The position numbers and the translations under genes are program-made. The notes beneath the pieces are model-generated. The model had not been told where the DNA came from and searched no databases. It was given only the letters and a program-made list of their open reading frames with translations. DNA of 61,987 bases from Terfezia claveryi (taxonomy: Eukaryota > Ascomycota > Pezizomycetes > Pezizales > Pezizaceae): the NCBI GenBank assembly GCA_015179025.1, contig WHUX01000275.1, forward strand, positions 1 to 61,987, in the 5' to 3' direction. Positions 32,618-42,305 of the stretch are shown in pieces; position 1 is the first letter of the stretch; the number at the start of each line of letters is the position of its first letter.

Positions 32618-34226
32618 AATCACCGGTCCTTTTTGGTCAGGGCTGTAAGGGGGGCCATGATCTTGGAATATCCTAGAATGAACCGTCAGTAAAAGTTGGC
32701 GAATCCCAGGAAGGTCTGGACATCCTTGAGATTTGCTAGGATTTCCCATTCCTGAACGGCAGTGACCTTGGCAGGGTCCATCCTAATACCTTCCATAGTG
32801 ATGATCAACCCTAGATACTTAACCTCCTGCATATGGAACTCGCATTTCTCGGGCTTGAGGTACAACCTAGCTTGCTCCAGCTTCTCCAATACCTGCCGGA
32901 CATGAATCTTGTGCTCTGCCAGGGTGTCTGAATAAATCAAGATATCATCGAGGTAAGCCATGCAGAACATATCCAGAAAGTCCCGTAAGGTGTCATTAAT
33001 GAAGTGCTGGAAGGAGGCAGGGGCGTTGGTAATGCCAAAGGGCATGACGTTATACTCGAAGTGGCTGTAACATGTCCGGAAGGCCATTTTCCACTCCTCC
33101 CCTTCGGCGATCTGTACCAGGTTGTACGCCCCTCGCAAGTCCAATTTGGTAAACCATTTCACCTTGAAAAGCCTGGCTAATGTCTCCTGGATCAGACATA
33201 GGGGGTATCTGTTTTTGACCGTTATTTCATTCAGGCCATGATAATCAACACACAACCGAAGGGAGCCATCCGACTTCTTCACAAAAAGCACTGGAGCACC
33301 TGCTGGTGAGGAGCTATGGTGAATGAAGCTCTTGTTGAGGTTTTCCTCCAAGTATTTCTTCAACGCTTCCAGCTCCAACCGGGACATTCCGTAGAGAGGC
33401 CCATAGGGGGGGGTCTTACCCTCTATCAGTGGAATAGTATGGTCATATAGCCGGTGGGGTGCGAGCTTTTCTGCAGCCTTCTCCGAGAACAAGTCGATGA
33501 ATTCGTGGTATTCGTCCGGTACCATAGACTTCCAATCCTCCTTCGACCATGTCTTATTAATCTCCAGGTTCACCTCATGTATGGACAGGGCATGAGCCTT
33601 CAGCTTGTGCCTTCTAGTAAGGTAAGCAAAAGCCCCTGCCCCGATAAAGCTAACATTCAGAGGTTTTTGGGGGCCTGGGGGCATCGGGGGCACAGGGGGA
33701 ATCGGGGGTGGCAAGGCACACAGCCCAGTAATGGTGGCCTTCGGATTCCCGTAGTGTTTTTTGCAATACTGGCTGTTGAACTACAGGGTATAGGAGCCGA
33801 AGCTGACCGATACATCGTGTATTCTAAGCCAGGGGATTCCGAGGACAATCGGATACTTGAGCTTTGTTACAAACATCGGGAGGGCTTCGGAGTGATCCCC
33901 GACCTGGGCAGGCACGCACGCAATATCGGTGATATCCCCGGAGGAAATAGGTCGACCGTCGATGACATCCAGGACACGAGGGGTTTTAAGCTTGGATGTG
34001 GGTATAAAGAATTTACTGACAAAGGCCTGGTCAACGAATGCAATTCCTGAAGCTCCACAATCTATAAGGGCTGACGTGGTGATTGTTCTATCATTGATTT
34101 TGAGAGAGATAGATATAACAAAATGCTCGCTGAACAAGCGAGACTCATCAAAAACAGAGGCGGAAGACACAGAAAATGCAGACAGAGATAAGTGGCCTGG
34201 GGCAGGTCCCTTGCTAGTGTCAGTAA
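32618..34226 (-). pseudogene. Family A4 pol, 5' half: protease and RT
   Basis: Continues the A4 Pol frame cut at 24317. Protease is at 33781-34190, with Leu-Ile-Asp-Cys-Gly-Ala-Ser-Gly intact and a second Gly-Ile-Pro-Trp-Leu segment. One TAG at 33781 (likely CAG) separates it from a long open stretch (32686-33714): a proline-rich linker, Phe-Ile-Gly-Ala-Gly-Ala-Phe, and RT with Leu-Asp-Leu-Arg-Gly-Ala-Tyr, Phe-Gly-Ile-Thr-Asn-Ala-Pro and Tyr-Leu-Asp-Asp at about 32948. Pol is in a different frame from gag, so frameshifting or re-initiation would be needed in the intact element. A4 is the least mutated gypsy copy here apart from the Plavaka insertion. Confidence 0.92.
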
Positions 34227-35411
34227 CTAGGCAAGGGATAGGGCTTTTCCCGACTCATCCACTTCTACAATTCTAGGTTCTGGGGCATTAGCTGGGTGGT
34301 CGGAGATGGCATGGACGGCCAGGGAGCAGTTTTTTCGAAGGGGACAGGCCATAATGAAGTGGTCAGCCTTCCCACAGGCTATGCATATCCCATTATTCCG
34401 GCGGCGTTCCCTCTCTTCTTGGGTCAGGCGGGGCCTGCCTGTGAATAGGTCCATAGGGGCTGGTCCGCCAGCTACGAGCGAGGGGTGAGCTGCTTTATTG
34501 GCGGGGGCTAGGGTCAAGGTGGTTTGTTGCTGGGGCTGCTGTTGTTGAGGTGTACGGATAGCTGGGTAGAAGGTTGGGCGGTGACGAAGCCGAGACATCC
34601 GCTGCTCCACCCGAGAAGCCTGGTCAATCAATTCGCCGAGGGTCCCAACCTCGGGGAGGGTAACCATGGCTTGTTGCAGTTCATCGCTAAGTCCCTCCTG
34701 AAATTGTTCGAACTTGGCCTGATCATTCTATAGTACATCCGAGGCCAGTTTTGAGAACTCCGCCACATATGTGGACAGGTCCGAGTTGCATTGTTTTAGG
34801 GCCCGGAGGGCTCGACTAGCAGTGCCTACTACATCAGGGTCCCCAAAAGCCCTATCCAGGATAGCGAAGAGTGCTGGGATGTTATCGAGCTTAATCCCAG
34901 TCTCAAGGACATATGGCTGGATTTGATCTACTGCTTTGCTCTCCAGCAGAGCAAAGACATAAGCCAATCGGTGTTGCTCGGATGGGAATCTGGCTGAGTC
35001 CCTATTGAGTTTGAGGTTTACCGAGTTCTTACAGGCTCGGAGTCGAGCCCTATCCCTATTGAATTTGGGGGGGGTTGGAATACTTTCGGTTTTGGTGGCT
35101 GGTGCGGAGGGTGGGGTTGCCGACATAGCGGCCATAGCGCGGTTGAGGGTCTGGATCATAGTTCGCTCGTTAGCTAGAGCGATGGTGGCATTGTCGAGGT
35201 CGTTTTGGAGTACTGTGATTTCTTCATCGGCGGATCTCAGTTTTCATTCAGCCATGGCCAAGCTATTGCCGAGTTCGGCCCCGATAGCATCCATGGCCTC
35301 GAAGATGTCGATGATCTCTCAACAATAGGTATTCAATTCGTTCGGGCCTAAGGGTATAGGGGAGTTCCTCCAGGTTTGAAACCTGATAGCGGGTGGAGGG
35401 GTTCCGGACAT
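34227..35411 (-). pseudogene. Family A4 gag
   Basis: Minus-strand Gag of 394 codons, start Met-Ser-Gly-Thr-Pro at 35411, 37 bp from the LTR. N-terminal helices are followed by the capsid (34728-35159, Pro-Pro-Lys-Phe-Asn-Arg-Asp, then Asp-Arg-Ala-Phe-Gly-Asp-Pro), a Gln/Pro linker, and the CCHC knuckle Cys-Ile-Ala-Cys..His..Cys near 34350-34390, which binds element RNA. It ends Val-Asp-Glu-Ser-Gly-Lys-Ala-Leu-Ser-Leu-Ala. Stops at about 34727 (Trp codon position) and two near 35250 and 35320 are single transitions. It is the reference for interpreting A1-A3. Confidence 0.92.
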
Positions 35412-35447
35412 GACAGCATACCAGTTGGTCTAGAAGATCCAACGTAG

Positions 35448-36732
35448 TGTAACGAGGGCTCTGGAGGACAAGGCGACCAAGGGGTATGCCAGGGAGGTGG
35501 CAAGGGGCAATCGCACACATAGGAGTGCTATGTGTGTGATCTGGGGAAAGGCTAGGGTAAGACACACATAGGAACGCTACGTGTGTAACCAGGGGGAGGC
35601 TAAGACGGAAGGCAAGGGCAAGAGGCAAGAGAGGCAGAGGGCAAGGGACACGAGACACGCGGAAGCAGTTGCCGCTAGCGTGCGCACCGAGTCGAGTTTT
35701 CCCCGCGCCGACTCGCCAAGACTCGCGCCGACGGCCGAGTTTCGTCCAACCCTCAAACTCGGCGAGTCGGCTACACGATTCTGTGGAATACTCGGGCCAG
35801 CGCCGAGTAGCCGACGAGTACTCGCCAAGCCTTTTCGTTCCGCGGAATAGGCTGGAAGCCTAGGATACCTTCGCCGCCCATATATACATGGAAATCATGC
35901 ATTCGCGGCTTATATATATACATGGAAATCATGCATTCGCGGCCTGTATATATATACATGAATTCGATACATACTAGCCGCGAATGCACGAACTCCATGT
36001 ATATATATAAGCCGCAAATGCGTGATTTGCAAGCATATATATAAGCCACGAATGTATGATTTCCATGTATATATATAAGCCGCGAATGCATGATTTCCCT
36101 GTATATATATAAGCCGCGAATGCACGAATTCCATGTATATATATAAGCCGCGAATGCACGAATTTCATGTATATATATAAGCCGCGAATGCACGAATTCC
36201 ATGTATATATATAAGCCGTGAATGCACGAATTTCATGTATATATGGCCGGCGACGCTAGGATGCTAGCCCGTAACAAAAGGGCTTGGCGAGTACTCGCGA
36301 GTAGCCAGCGAGTCGGCGCGAGCTGGCTTCTCATGGATTGCCATCGGCGCGAGTCGGTGTCGAGTAGGAAAAATAGTTGGCAAACTCGCCTCGACTCGGG
36401 CCGATGCGCACACTAGTTGCCGCGTGTGTCAAGGGAGGCAGCTGGGCTGCAGAGACAAGGCAAGGAGGTGCACAAGGGAGATGCACTAACGTGGAGAGAA
36501 GCAAGGCCCTGTATTGGATATACAAGATGTTGGATGGGGATCCAATGAGAGGGCAAAGAGAGCAAGATATATATACAGGCTTCCTTCCTGGCCAAGGCCA
36601 CTGGAAGAAATAAGGTTCCCGAGACCTCTTATCTCGGGAACAGAGATAACAACAATATCAATCAACAATAATGAGAGTCGGATGGAATTTCGTCTGACTC
36701 TCAAACCCGGCTAGGCAAGAATGGTTGTGATA
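35448..36732 (-). repeat. Family A4 5' LTR, interrupted by a hAT MITE
   Basis: LTR halves 35448-35675 and 36424-36732 total 537 bp, identical in length to the 3' LTR at 21530. Minus-strand termini are TATCACAACC (first TG mutated to TA) and CGTTACA. The outer flank CTCAG completes the A4 target duplication. Confidence 0.93.
35676..36415. mobile_element. hAT-type MITE, 740 bp
   Basis: Terminal inverted repeats are TAGCGTGCGCACCG (left) and TAGTGTGCGCATCG (right, reverse complement). It is flanked by a perfect 8-bp duplication GTTGCCGC (35668-35675 and 36416-36423). The 8-bp duplication and TAGYG ends fit the hAT superfamily. The outer about 200 bp on each side are GC-rich with many CGAGT/ACTCG motifs in both orientations. 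The centre (35877-36245) is an array of about 34-bp units containing TATATATAAGCCGCGAATGC: about two in one orientation, then seven in the other. No transposase is encoded; the repetitive open frames over the array are artefacts. It is hardly mutated, so it is among the youngest insertions. Confidence 0.88.
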
Positions 36733-36737
36733 CTCAG

Positions 36738-38471
36738 AGCCGAGTTCTATAATTCGAAGCTGTCCTTTATCTGTTCGGGCTTTCTTAATAGTAGGTACTA
36801 GGGTTTGACTAGTAGTGGTAGCAACCTTTGGTTTATAGGAGTATGGTTCAGTGGCGTACCTTCCATAAGAGCATTTGTTAGACCTATGATCATCTCTTCT
36901 ACACATAATGCAGCGTCCTTCCTTGAGTCTACTTTGATAGATTGCATCCGGAAGTTTTTCGAAGGGTTTAGACTGTTGAGTAGGTTTGTTTTCGAACTGG
37001 ATGCGCTCTTCAAAGGTACGCTTCTTAGCTGCTGGTCGACTTGGAGGAGCATTGCGGTTGCGGCTTTGGAATTCAGTACTAATAATATCTATCTCAATAA
37101 GTTTCTGTCTCCATTGATATGGGAAGGTGCGAAGGTTTTTGTAGTGAGCCATTGATTTACAGAGTTCATGGGGAAGGTTGGAGATTATAATATTGATGAC
37201 CTGCATCTCGGATAGTTTGGCATAATTGTTAAGCCTATCTACCTCCGTTAGATAATCTAAGATAGAACCAGTCTTTTTTAATACTGCCAGGTCATGATAT
37301 GCTCGATCTGCCTAGTAGTGGTCCCCATAATATAGTTCCATGGCTTTCTTAACCTCCTTCCAAGTATAATACTTAACTCGGTTAGCCTTCCACCAATCCA
37401 ATGCTTTTCCATCTATTGATAACCCAACATATGCTAGCTTCTGGTCTTCATTTCAAGTGAGAATGATGAGAAAGTAATCGTCTATTTGAAGGATCCAACC
37501 TTTGAGATGCGTTCGTTCCCCCTTAAATTTATTTGGGGGTGGTGCTTTTCGGGCTATCTACTTATCTTCAAAGATTCCAAGTCCTACTGGAGGTGGTAGC
37601 GGAGGAGTAGGGTCTCTGGGTCGTCGTTGTTCTGCTGGTGGTGGAGGAGGTGGTGGTATACCTCCTGCTGCTTGCTCGAGTCTTTGTGCTGTATTTGCTG
37701 GAGGATGTATAGGTTGAGGAGCCTATACTTATCGTTCTACCCTTTTAAGTCGATCTTGAAAGCTAGTAAATTGTCCTCTCATACTAGTAAATTGTCCTTT
37801 TATACTAGCAAATTGTCCTTCAATACTAGCAAACCTTTACTGATATTGGTCATGGGAAAAGTCAGCTTGTCCTTTAAGATATCGAAGGTTATGGTGAATT
37901 GTCTGAAACTCTTTTGTTTAGTTCTGTTGTCTAGAAATAATAAGGTTCTGAATCTGTAACAGGGTGCTTTGTGTATCATTCGATAATTGTACATGTTTGT
38001 TGGCAGCAGCATTAGCTGTATTCTGGATATCTGCTGCACTCCGCTGAATGAATTCGGTATGTGCTGTCTGTGTCTGTTATAGCTATTGTACTTGTGCGAG
38101 TGCAGCTTGCTTTTCTGCCTCTAAACGCTGAACTTGTGCCTTCATGGCAGCGTATCCAGGATCAACGGGAGTTTGGTAGCGAGCTGCTGGTCACTTGCCC
38201 TTAGTGGAGGGTCCTGGATTGGTAGATGGAGCTACTGATAGAGCGCCTGATCATATGATAGGTTCTGGAGAGGAGGAGGATATTGATCCGAGTCCTATTT
38301 ACTGACGGGGGTGCCCCAGCATTCCTGAAACTGTGGAATCTGGGATGAGGGAGCATAGTATTGCTCGATAAATTGTTCAGCTCGTTGTTGTGCCTGGACA
38401 ACACTATCATTGTCAGTGTCAGCCATAGGCTCATCAGAGGCTTCACCAAGTAATCCTCTCAACATTGACAT
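36738..38471 (-). pseudogene. Family C1 gag
   Basis: Minus-strand Gag starting at the ATG complementary to 38469-38471 (Met-Ser-Met-Leu-Arg-Gly-Leu-Leu), with an acidic N-terminus. Near 37750-37840 a 24-bp coding repeat gives four copies of Gln-Phe-(Ala/Thr)-Ser-x-x-Gly, a likely coiled-coil or spacer. The capsid follows (37100-37500), then the open stretch 36738-37206 with one CCHC knuckle (Cys-Ile-Met-Cys..His..Cys near 36890) and a basic tail. Several frameshifts lie between 37200 and 38400. The A4 target duplication (CTCAG) follows its end, so the gag-pol junction was the A4 insertion site. Confidence 0.85.
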
Positions 38472-38529
38472 GGTTGTAGGGGATCGTAGGGTGTTGGTGT
38501 CTATAGAGGTGTATAGACAAGTAGTATAA

Positions 38530-39102
38530 TGTTACAGGCGAGCTATAACTACGAGAATACTTCAGAGGAAAGGATAGATAATAGCGGAGCAAAGTATAAA
38601 TACAGCTATAACTCGGGTGTAATGTGGACTCGATAAGAGTAAAGCTATATGAGACTTAGAATACTGCTTGGGTCTTATTGTATTAACTATTTAAAAGCAG
38701 TGGGTTATATAGAAGCTTAGATCTGATAATGAATAATCAGATCTAGATGATGCTTCCTATAATAGCTTATTAGTATTGATGTTAGGTCGTTACCTAAATG
38801 GGTAACTACTTCCCAATTAGGAACACTGCAGTTTGACATACATTGATTAGGCAGTCTGAACTTCAATGCATTGCAGTTAGGCTGACCTATAGGACCTGAA
38901 CTCGAGTATGACCAATAACAATACATGAATGACAAACATAAGAATATAATGGAAACATATCGAAGAGAGTACATGCATGAGATGTATTATCAGACGTCAC
39001 ACACTTCCGTTACCCAATCCCTTTAACGCCATTCCTTAGATGCACTATGACATCTGTATGAGTGATCAAGCCAAGATAGTTAGCTATAGTAGAGTATTAG
39101 TT
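38530..39102 (-). repeat. Family C1 5' LTR, main part
   Basis: 573 bp matching 17303-17875 of the 3' LTR; the plus strand starts TGTTACAGGCGAGC. It breaks at 39102 where B1 inserted; the remaining 39 bp are at 48071-48109. The B1 target duplication is TAGTT (39098-39102) against TGGTT (48066-48070), differing by one G/A transition. Confidence 0.93.
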
Positions 39103-39781
39103 TGTAATGGAGAACGTTGTTTCATTGCTTATATAATTGATTATATACTTTTGTATTTCCTATATTACTACTATGTTATGTAACTAAGCCTCTCGGTTGA
39201 AGGACTAGCCTTCTACCAACTCCTATTGCTTTATAAGAGTCCATAGCATGCGGAATTTGCCATGGGAAGTTCCATGGCACTTGCTATATGAAGGCACCCT
39301 CATTATGGCCGTGTGATCTCTGTTTAAGGTGTGTGACTCATTACTATGGCCACATGACTATCGTTTATGGCATGTGACTCATTACTATGACCACATGACC
39401 CTTTTTGTACAGCGCACCACCTTCTGGTATGCCATCCCTTATTGTATTTATTTCCTTAGTCATTAGATCTCAAAGGAGTATAAATAGGCTGCTGGATTCC
39501 CTCTGGAATCCACAGAAAGACAAGAAGCAACCAAGCAAGCACTCAGAGCAAGCAAGCCTATATTTCAATCAGATCAAGATCATATAGCTTAGATAGCACA
39601 AATCATATAAGATAGATTACACCAGTTAATTACTGTTCCCTTCGGGAACGTCCCATATAGTAATCTCCCTACCCTTCTGAGGTCTTACCTCAGCATAACC
39701 GAAATACACAAACATCTGTGCCTATGGATATAGATTGTATAAACGGTACCGAATGAATACTATCTAGTACCATTCATTACA
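39103..39781 (+). repeat. Family B1 5' LTR
   Basis: 679 bp, TGTAATGGAG..CATTCATTACA. Nearly the same as the 3' LTR at 47390 (676 bp) and B2 at 59157 (678 bp). Contains repeated GTGTGACTCATTACTATGGCCACATGAC units (about 39300-39410, here described by position) that may be regulatory. Confidence 0.95.
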
Positions 39782-40009
39782 TTTTTTTTAACTTACTTAC
39801 CTAATCTTTACTCTTAAATCTAAGGCCTGATCAACCTTCGGATACTTTATTACACTCACGCAAGTGTATACAATTCGACATATAAGTGCACATATAAAAA
39901 TCGATATCGTTATTCAACTAGCTAGCTAATAAAAAAATCCAACAATGAGACATCAGACTCTCAACTGCAGTACATCAACAAAAGACTTAGAAGCAAGCTA
40001 AGCAGAGCT
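39782..40009 (+). other. Family B1 leader, proximal part
   Basis: Non-coding leader between the LTR and the antisense frame. Starts with a T-run and contains CGCAAGTGTATACAATTCGA and a GCTAGCTA motif. I see no clear tRNA-complementary primer site directly after the LTR. Confidence 0.5.
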
Positions 40010-40612
40010 CTAACGGGCAGTGGTATCCCACATTAAACAATCCCACCCTCGTTTACAAGACTTTTCCCAATAAGATCGACAACTCATCTTGCACTCCTGG
40101 CAACCGCCATTATATCTGTACCTGTAAATCCAGTACACCATTGAAAAACCGGCCCCCCAGGTCCCAGGAATAATTGGTCTAAACAACCAAGCATCACAAT
40201 CCCAAGGCTCAAATCTCGCTGCCTCCACTATAGCCATTTCCTCCAGAAAAGAATTACCTCCATCAAAACCTTCCTTAGGCCCAGACATCTCTACCAATAC
40301 CTCTGCACCCCCAACGTCTACCTCAACACACCAATCAGAAAACGTGACACTCTTGCCGGAAGAACTAGAACTAGATTCTAAACTAGTAGACGAAGAAAAA
40401 CCTGGACCATAAGAAATATCAGGATCCTGACATCCAGCCTCACCAGCCTCGTGAGCCACCGAGCCAACAGAACTGTCAGTCGAACGGAGATCATAAGGAT
40501 CATCAGCTACTACACCATCAGCACAGAAAGGTGCCAAAGAAGAAAAGTAACTCGACGATCGTATCGCATAACCAGCTGCATTTGGTTGTTGACAGATGAC
40601 GAAATCAGACAT
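40010..40612 (-). CDS. Antisense 200-codon ORF in family B leader, unknown function
   Basis: Minus-strand frame from ATG 40612 (Met-Ser-Asp-Phe-Val-Ile) to TAG at 40010, antisense to the element RNA. Its first 17 bases overlap the gag start (40596) head to head. The middle is Ser/Asp/Glu-rich (Ser5 run near 40370). The C-terminal 60 residues are rich in Trp and Cys (Trp-Asp-Cys-Asp-Ala-Trp, Gly-Gly-Cys-Gln-Glu-Cys, Met-Ser-Cys-Arg-Ser-Tyr-Trp), which looks like a folded small domain and not random sequence. The same frame exists in B2 (60062-60664) at exactly the same length, broken only by transition-type stops. An upstream ATG at 40795 lies inside gag and is probably spurious. No homologue is recognised. 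It may be a real element gene, perhaps captured, or a non-coding frame kept open by chance. Confidence 0.5.
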   Translation of the reverse strand: MSDFVICQQPNAAGYAIRSSSYFSSLAPFCADGVVADDPYDLRSTDSSVGSVAHEAGEAGCQDPDISYGPGFSSSTSLESSSSSSGKSVTFSDWCVEVDVGGAEVLVEMSGPKEGFDGGNSFLEEMAIVEAARFEPWDCDAWLFRPIIPGTWGAGFSMVYWIYRYRYNGGCQECKMSCRSYWEKSCKRGWDCLMWDTTAR

Positions 40613-42305
40613 AATGGCATCTGAACTTAGTAAGAAGACTAAGAGGTCGAGACGGTTAACTATGTTACCCGAAGATATTAAGAAATTAGTAGAAGAAACT
40701 CCCAGAAAGACTAGATTTATAGTTCCTAATACGGAAGGGGAAATAAATCTGCCCATGGATATAGAATTAGGAGAACCAGGTGGAGCAGGAACCAAACTAT
40801 ATTTTAGTATGGCTTTACCTCTCGCACCAGAAGAATTTTGGGACAGACATCTTCCAACAATTGAGGAGATTTTGAAATATACTCGCTCAATGGGACATGC
40901 CCAACAGTATCATCCTGATGATACTCGACTCTTAATGGAAGCCATAGCAAAACACTACTTATGGCTAACACCTTACCTATTTAAAGAAGAAGACTTAGAA
41001 ATGAACGTATTTTTAAGTAAAGAATTAAGGAAACCTGTTGTACCACTTTTAAGAAAACCGAATTGGGTAATAAATAACTGGGAAGAAATAATGGCATTCA
41101 TGATGTGTGGCACTCATCTAGAAGAATTAGCACATACCGTGGAGGATTTTTTCAATCCTAGTAAAGAACTTCTAGGAGCGTTCCTGAGAACACCAAAAGA
41201 TCAATCGAAAGGCAAAGGTCGAGCACCTGAGACACCAGAAAGGAGGACTGGGTCAGCCAAAGAACCAGACGTCAAAGACCAACCACCAGAAGATATAGAA
41301 TTACCAGAAGACGATGATGATCTAGAAACAGGACTAGACCAACAAAAGCAGAAAATACAAGGAGGAGGATGAGACCCCGATGATAGCGGAGATGATAGCT
41401 CGGACTCTGATAAGGCATCGTCAGTTGCAAGTCAAACTTTTAAAAGAAAATCCAAACGAGGAAAATCAGTTGAACACCAGCAATGGGAATCTACAACAGG
41501 AATGGTTACAATAGGTAACCATAAAGCAACGAATGCTTTAAAAGGAATAAAGATTGATATGCCAGAAAAATTAAGAAGAGAAGACAAAAAATGGCAAGAC
41601 TTACAATATTTTGATTCTTGGGCCACAGCAATGCAACATTGGTTTGTTATTAAAATAATAGATTTGGAAGGCGCTTCAGCTTTGGAAATTGTTGGATTCA
41701 GAATGGAAGGAAGCGCACTTACTACTTATAATCAATTCCTAATAGAAAAAGGAAAGAATGTGACATTCTTTGGTTTCATACTAGTGCTAAGGGATTTTCT
41801 GATACCCTCTACTAGTAAGGACATTTTGTGGAAACGATGAGAGACAACCACACCATACAAGGATGGACGTCACATGGGAATCAAACAGTTTGCCAACTGG
41901 CTTACCGAAATGCAAATCAAATTAATTGATAAGGATGGCAAACAATCAATATCGCAGGAAGTAAAAAGAAGAAAGTTTCTTAATCACCTGCCGCCATATA
42001 TGTCAGCTACATTAATTCCTTTAATCAAAGAAGAATGGTCATATGATCAGCTCGTACATCAAGCAGAGTCATATGAAGCTTCCAAGAAGGATATTGCCCC
42101 ACCATCCACAACAAATACATCCCGACGACAACACCCTGAAATGAAAATCGAAGTCACATTCCATGCAGGGACCAGAATCAATGACAAAAAAAAGGATTTA
42201 ATCCTAGCAGCAATCCCAACACTAAACCCAACACAGAAAATCGGAAGGACTCAGATTGGGACACCATCACAAAAAAATTGGATCAGAAGACGAAGATGCA
42301 ATTAA
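40596..42305 (+). pseudogene. Family B1 gag
   Basis: Starts Met-Thr-Lys-Ser-Asp-Ile at 40596. A basic N-terminus and an unfamiliar helical domain (Glu-Phe-Trp-Asp-Arg, Trp-Val-Ile-Asn-Asn-Trp-Glu) are followed by an acidic, proline-rich linker (41220-41460). The capsid then lies at 41500-42100 (Trp-Ala-Thr-Ala-Met-Gln, Gln-Phe-Ala-Asn-Trp-Leu-Thr). TGA stops at 41370 and 41838 interrupt; at 41370 copy B2 keeps CGA, so this is a C-to-T change. A frameshift near 42280 separates it from the CCHC knuckle Cys-Leu-Trp-Cys..His..Cys at 42320-42361, which is in the pol frame. Gag would form the particle core; this copy is damaged but recent. Confidence 0.88.

Noticed and set aside
35771..36202. Repetitive minus-strand ORF of 143 codons
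   Set aside because: Translation of the MITE internal array; the frame is open only because of the repeat.
35877..36245. Regular about 34-bp repeats resembling a CRISPR array
   Set aside because: Units are contiguous without spacers, switch orientation, and lie inside a hAT MITE in a eukaryote-type retrotransposon.
37502..37959. Gly/Cys-rich plus-strand ORFs
   Set aside because: Antisense shadows of the Pro/Gln-rich part of C1 gag.
40010..40795. Longer 261-codon version of the antisense ORF
   Set aside because: The extra N-terminal part is plain antisense of gag coding sequence; the ATG at 40612 gives a start that is shared with B2.
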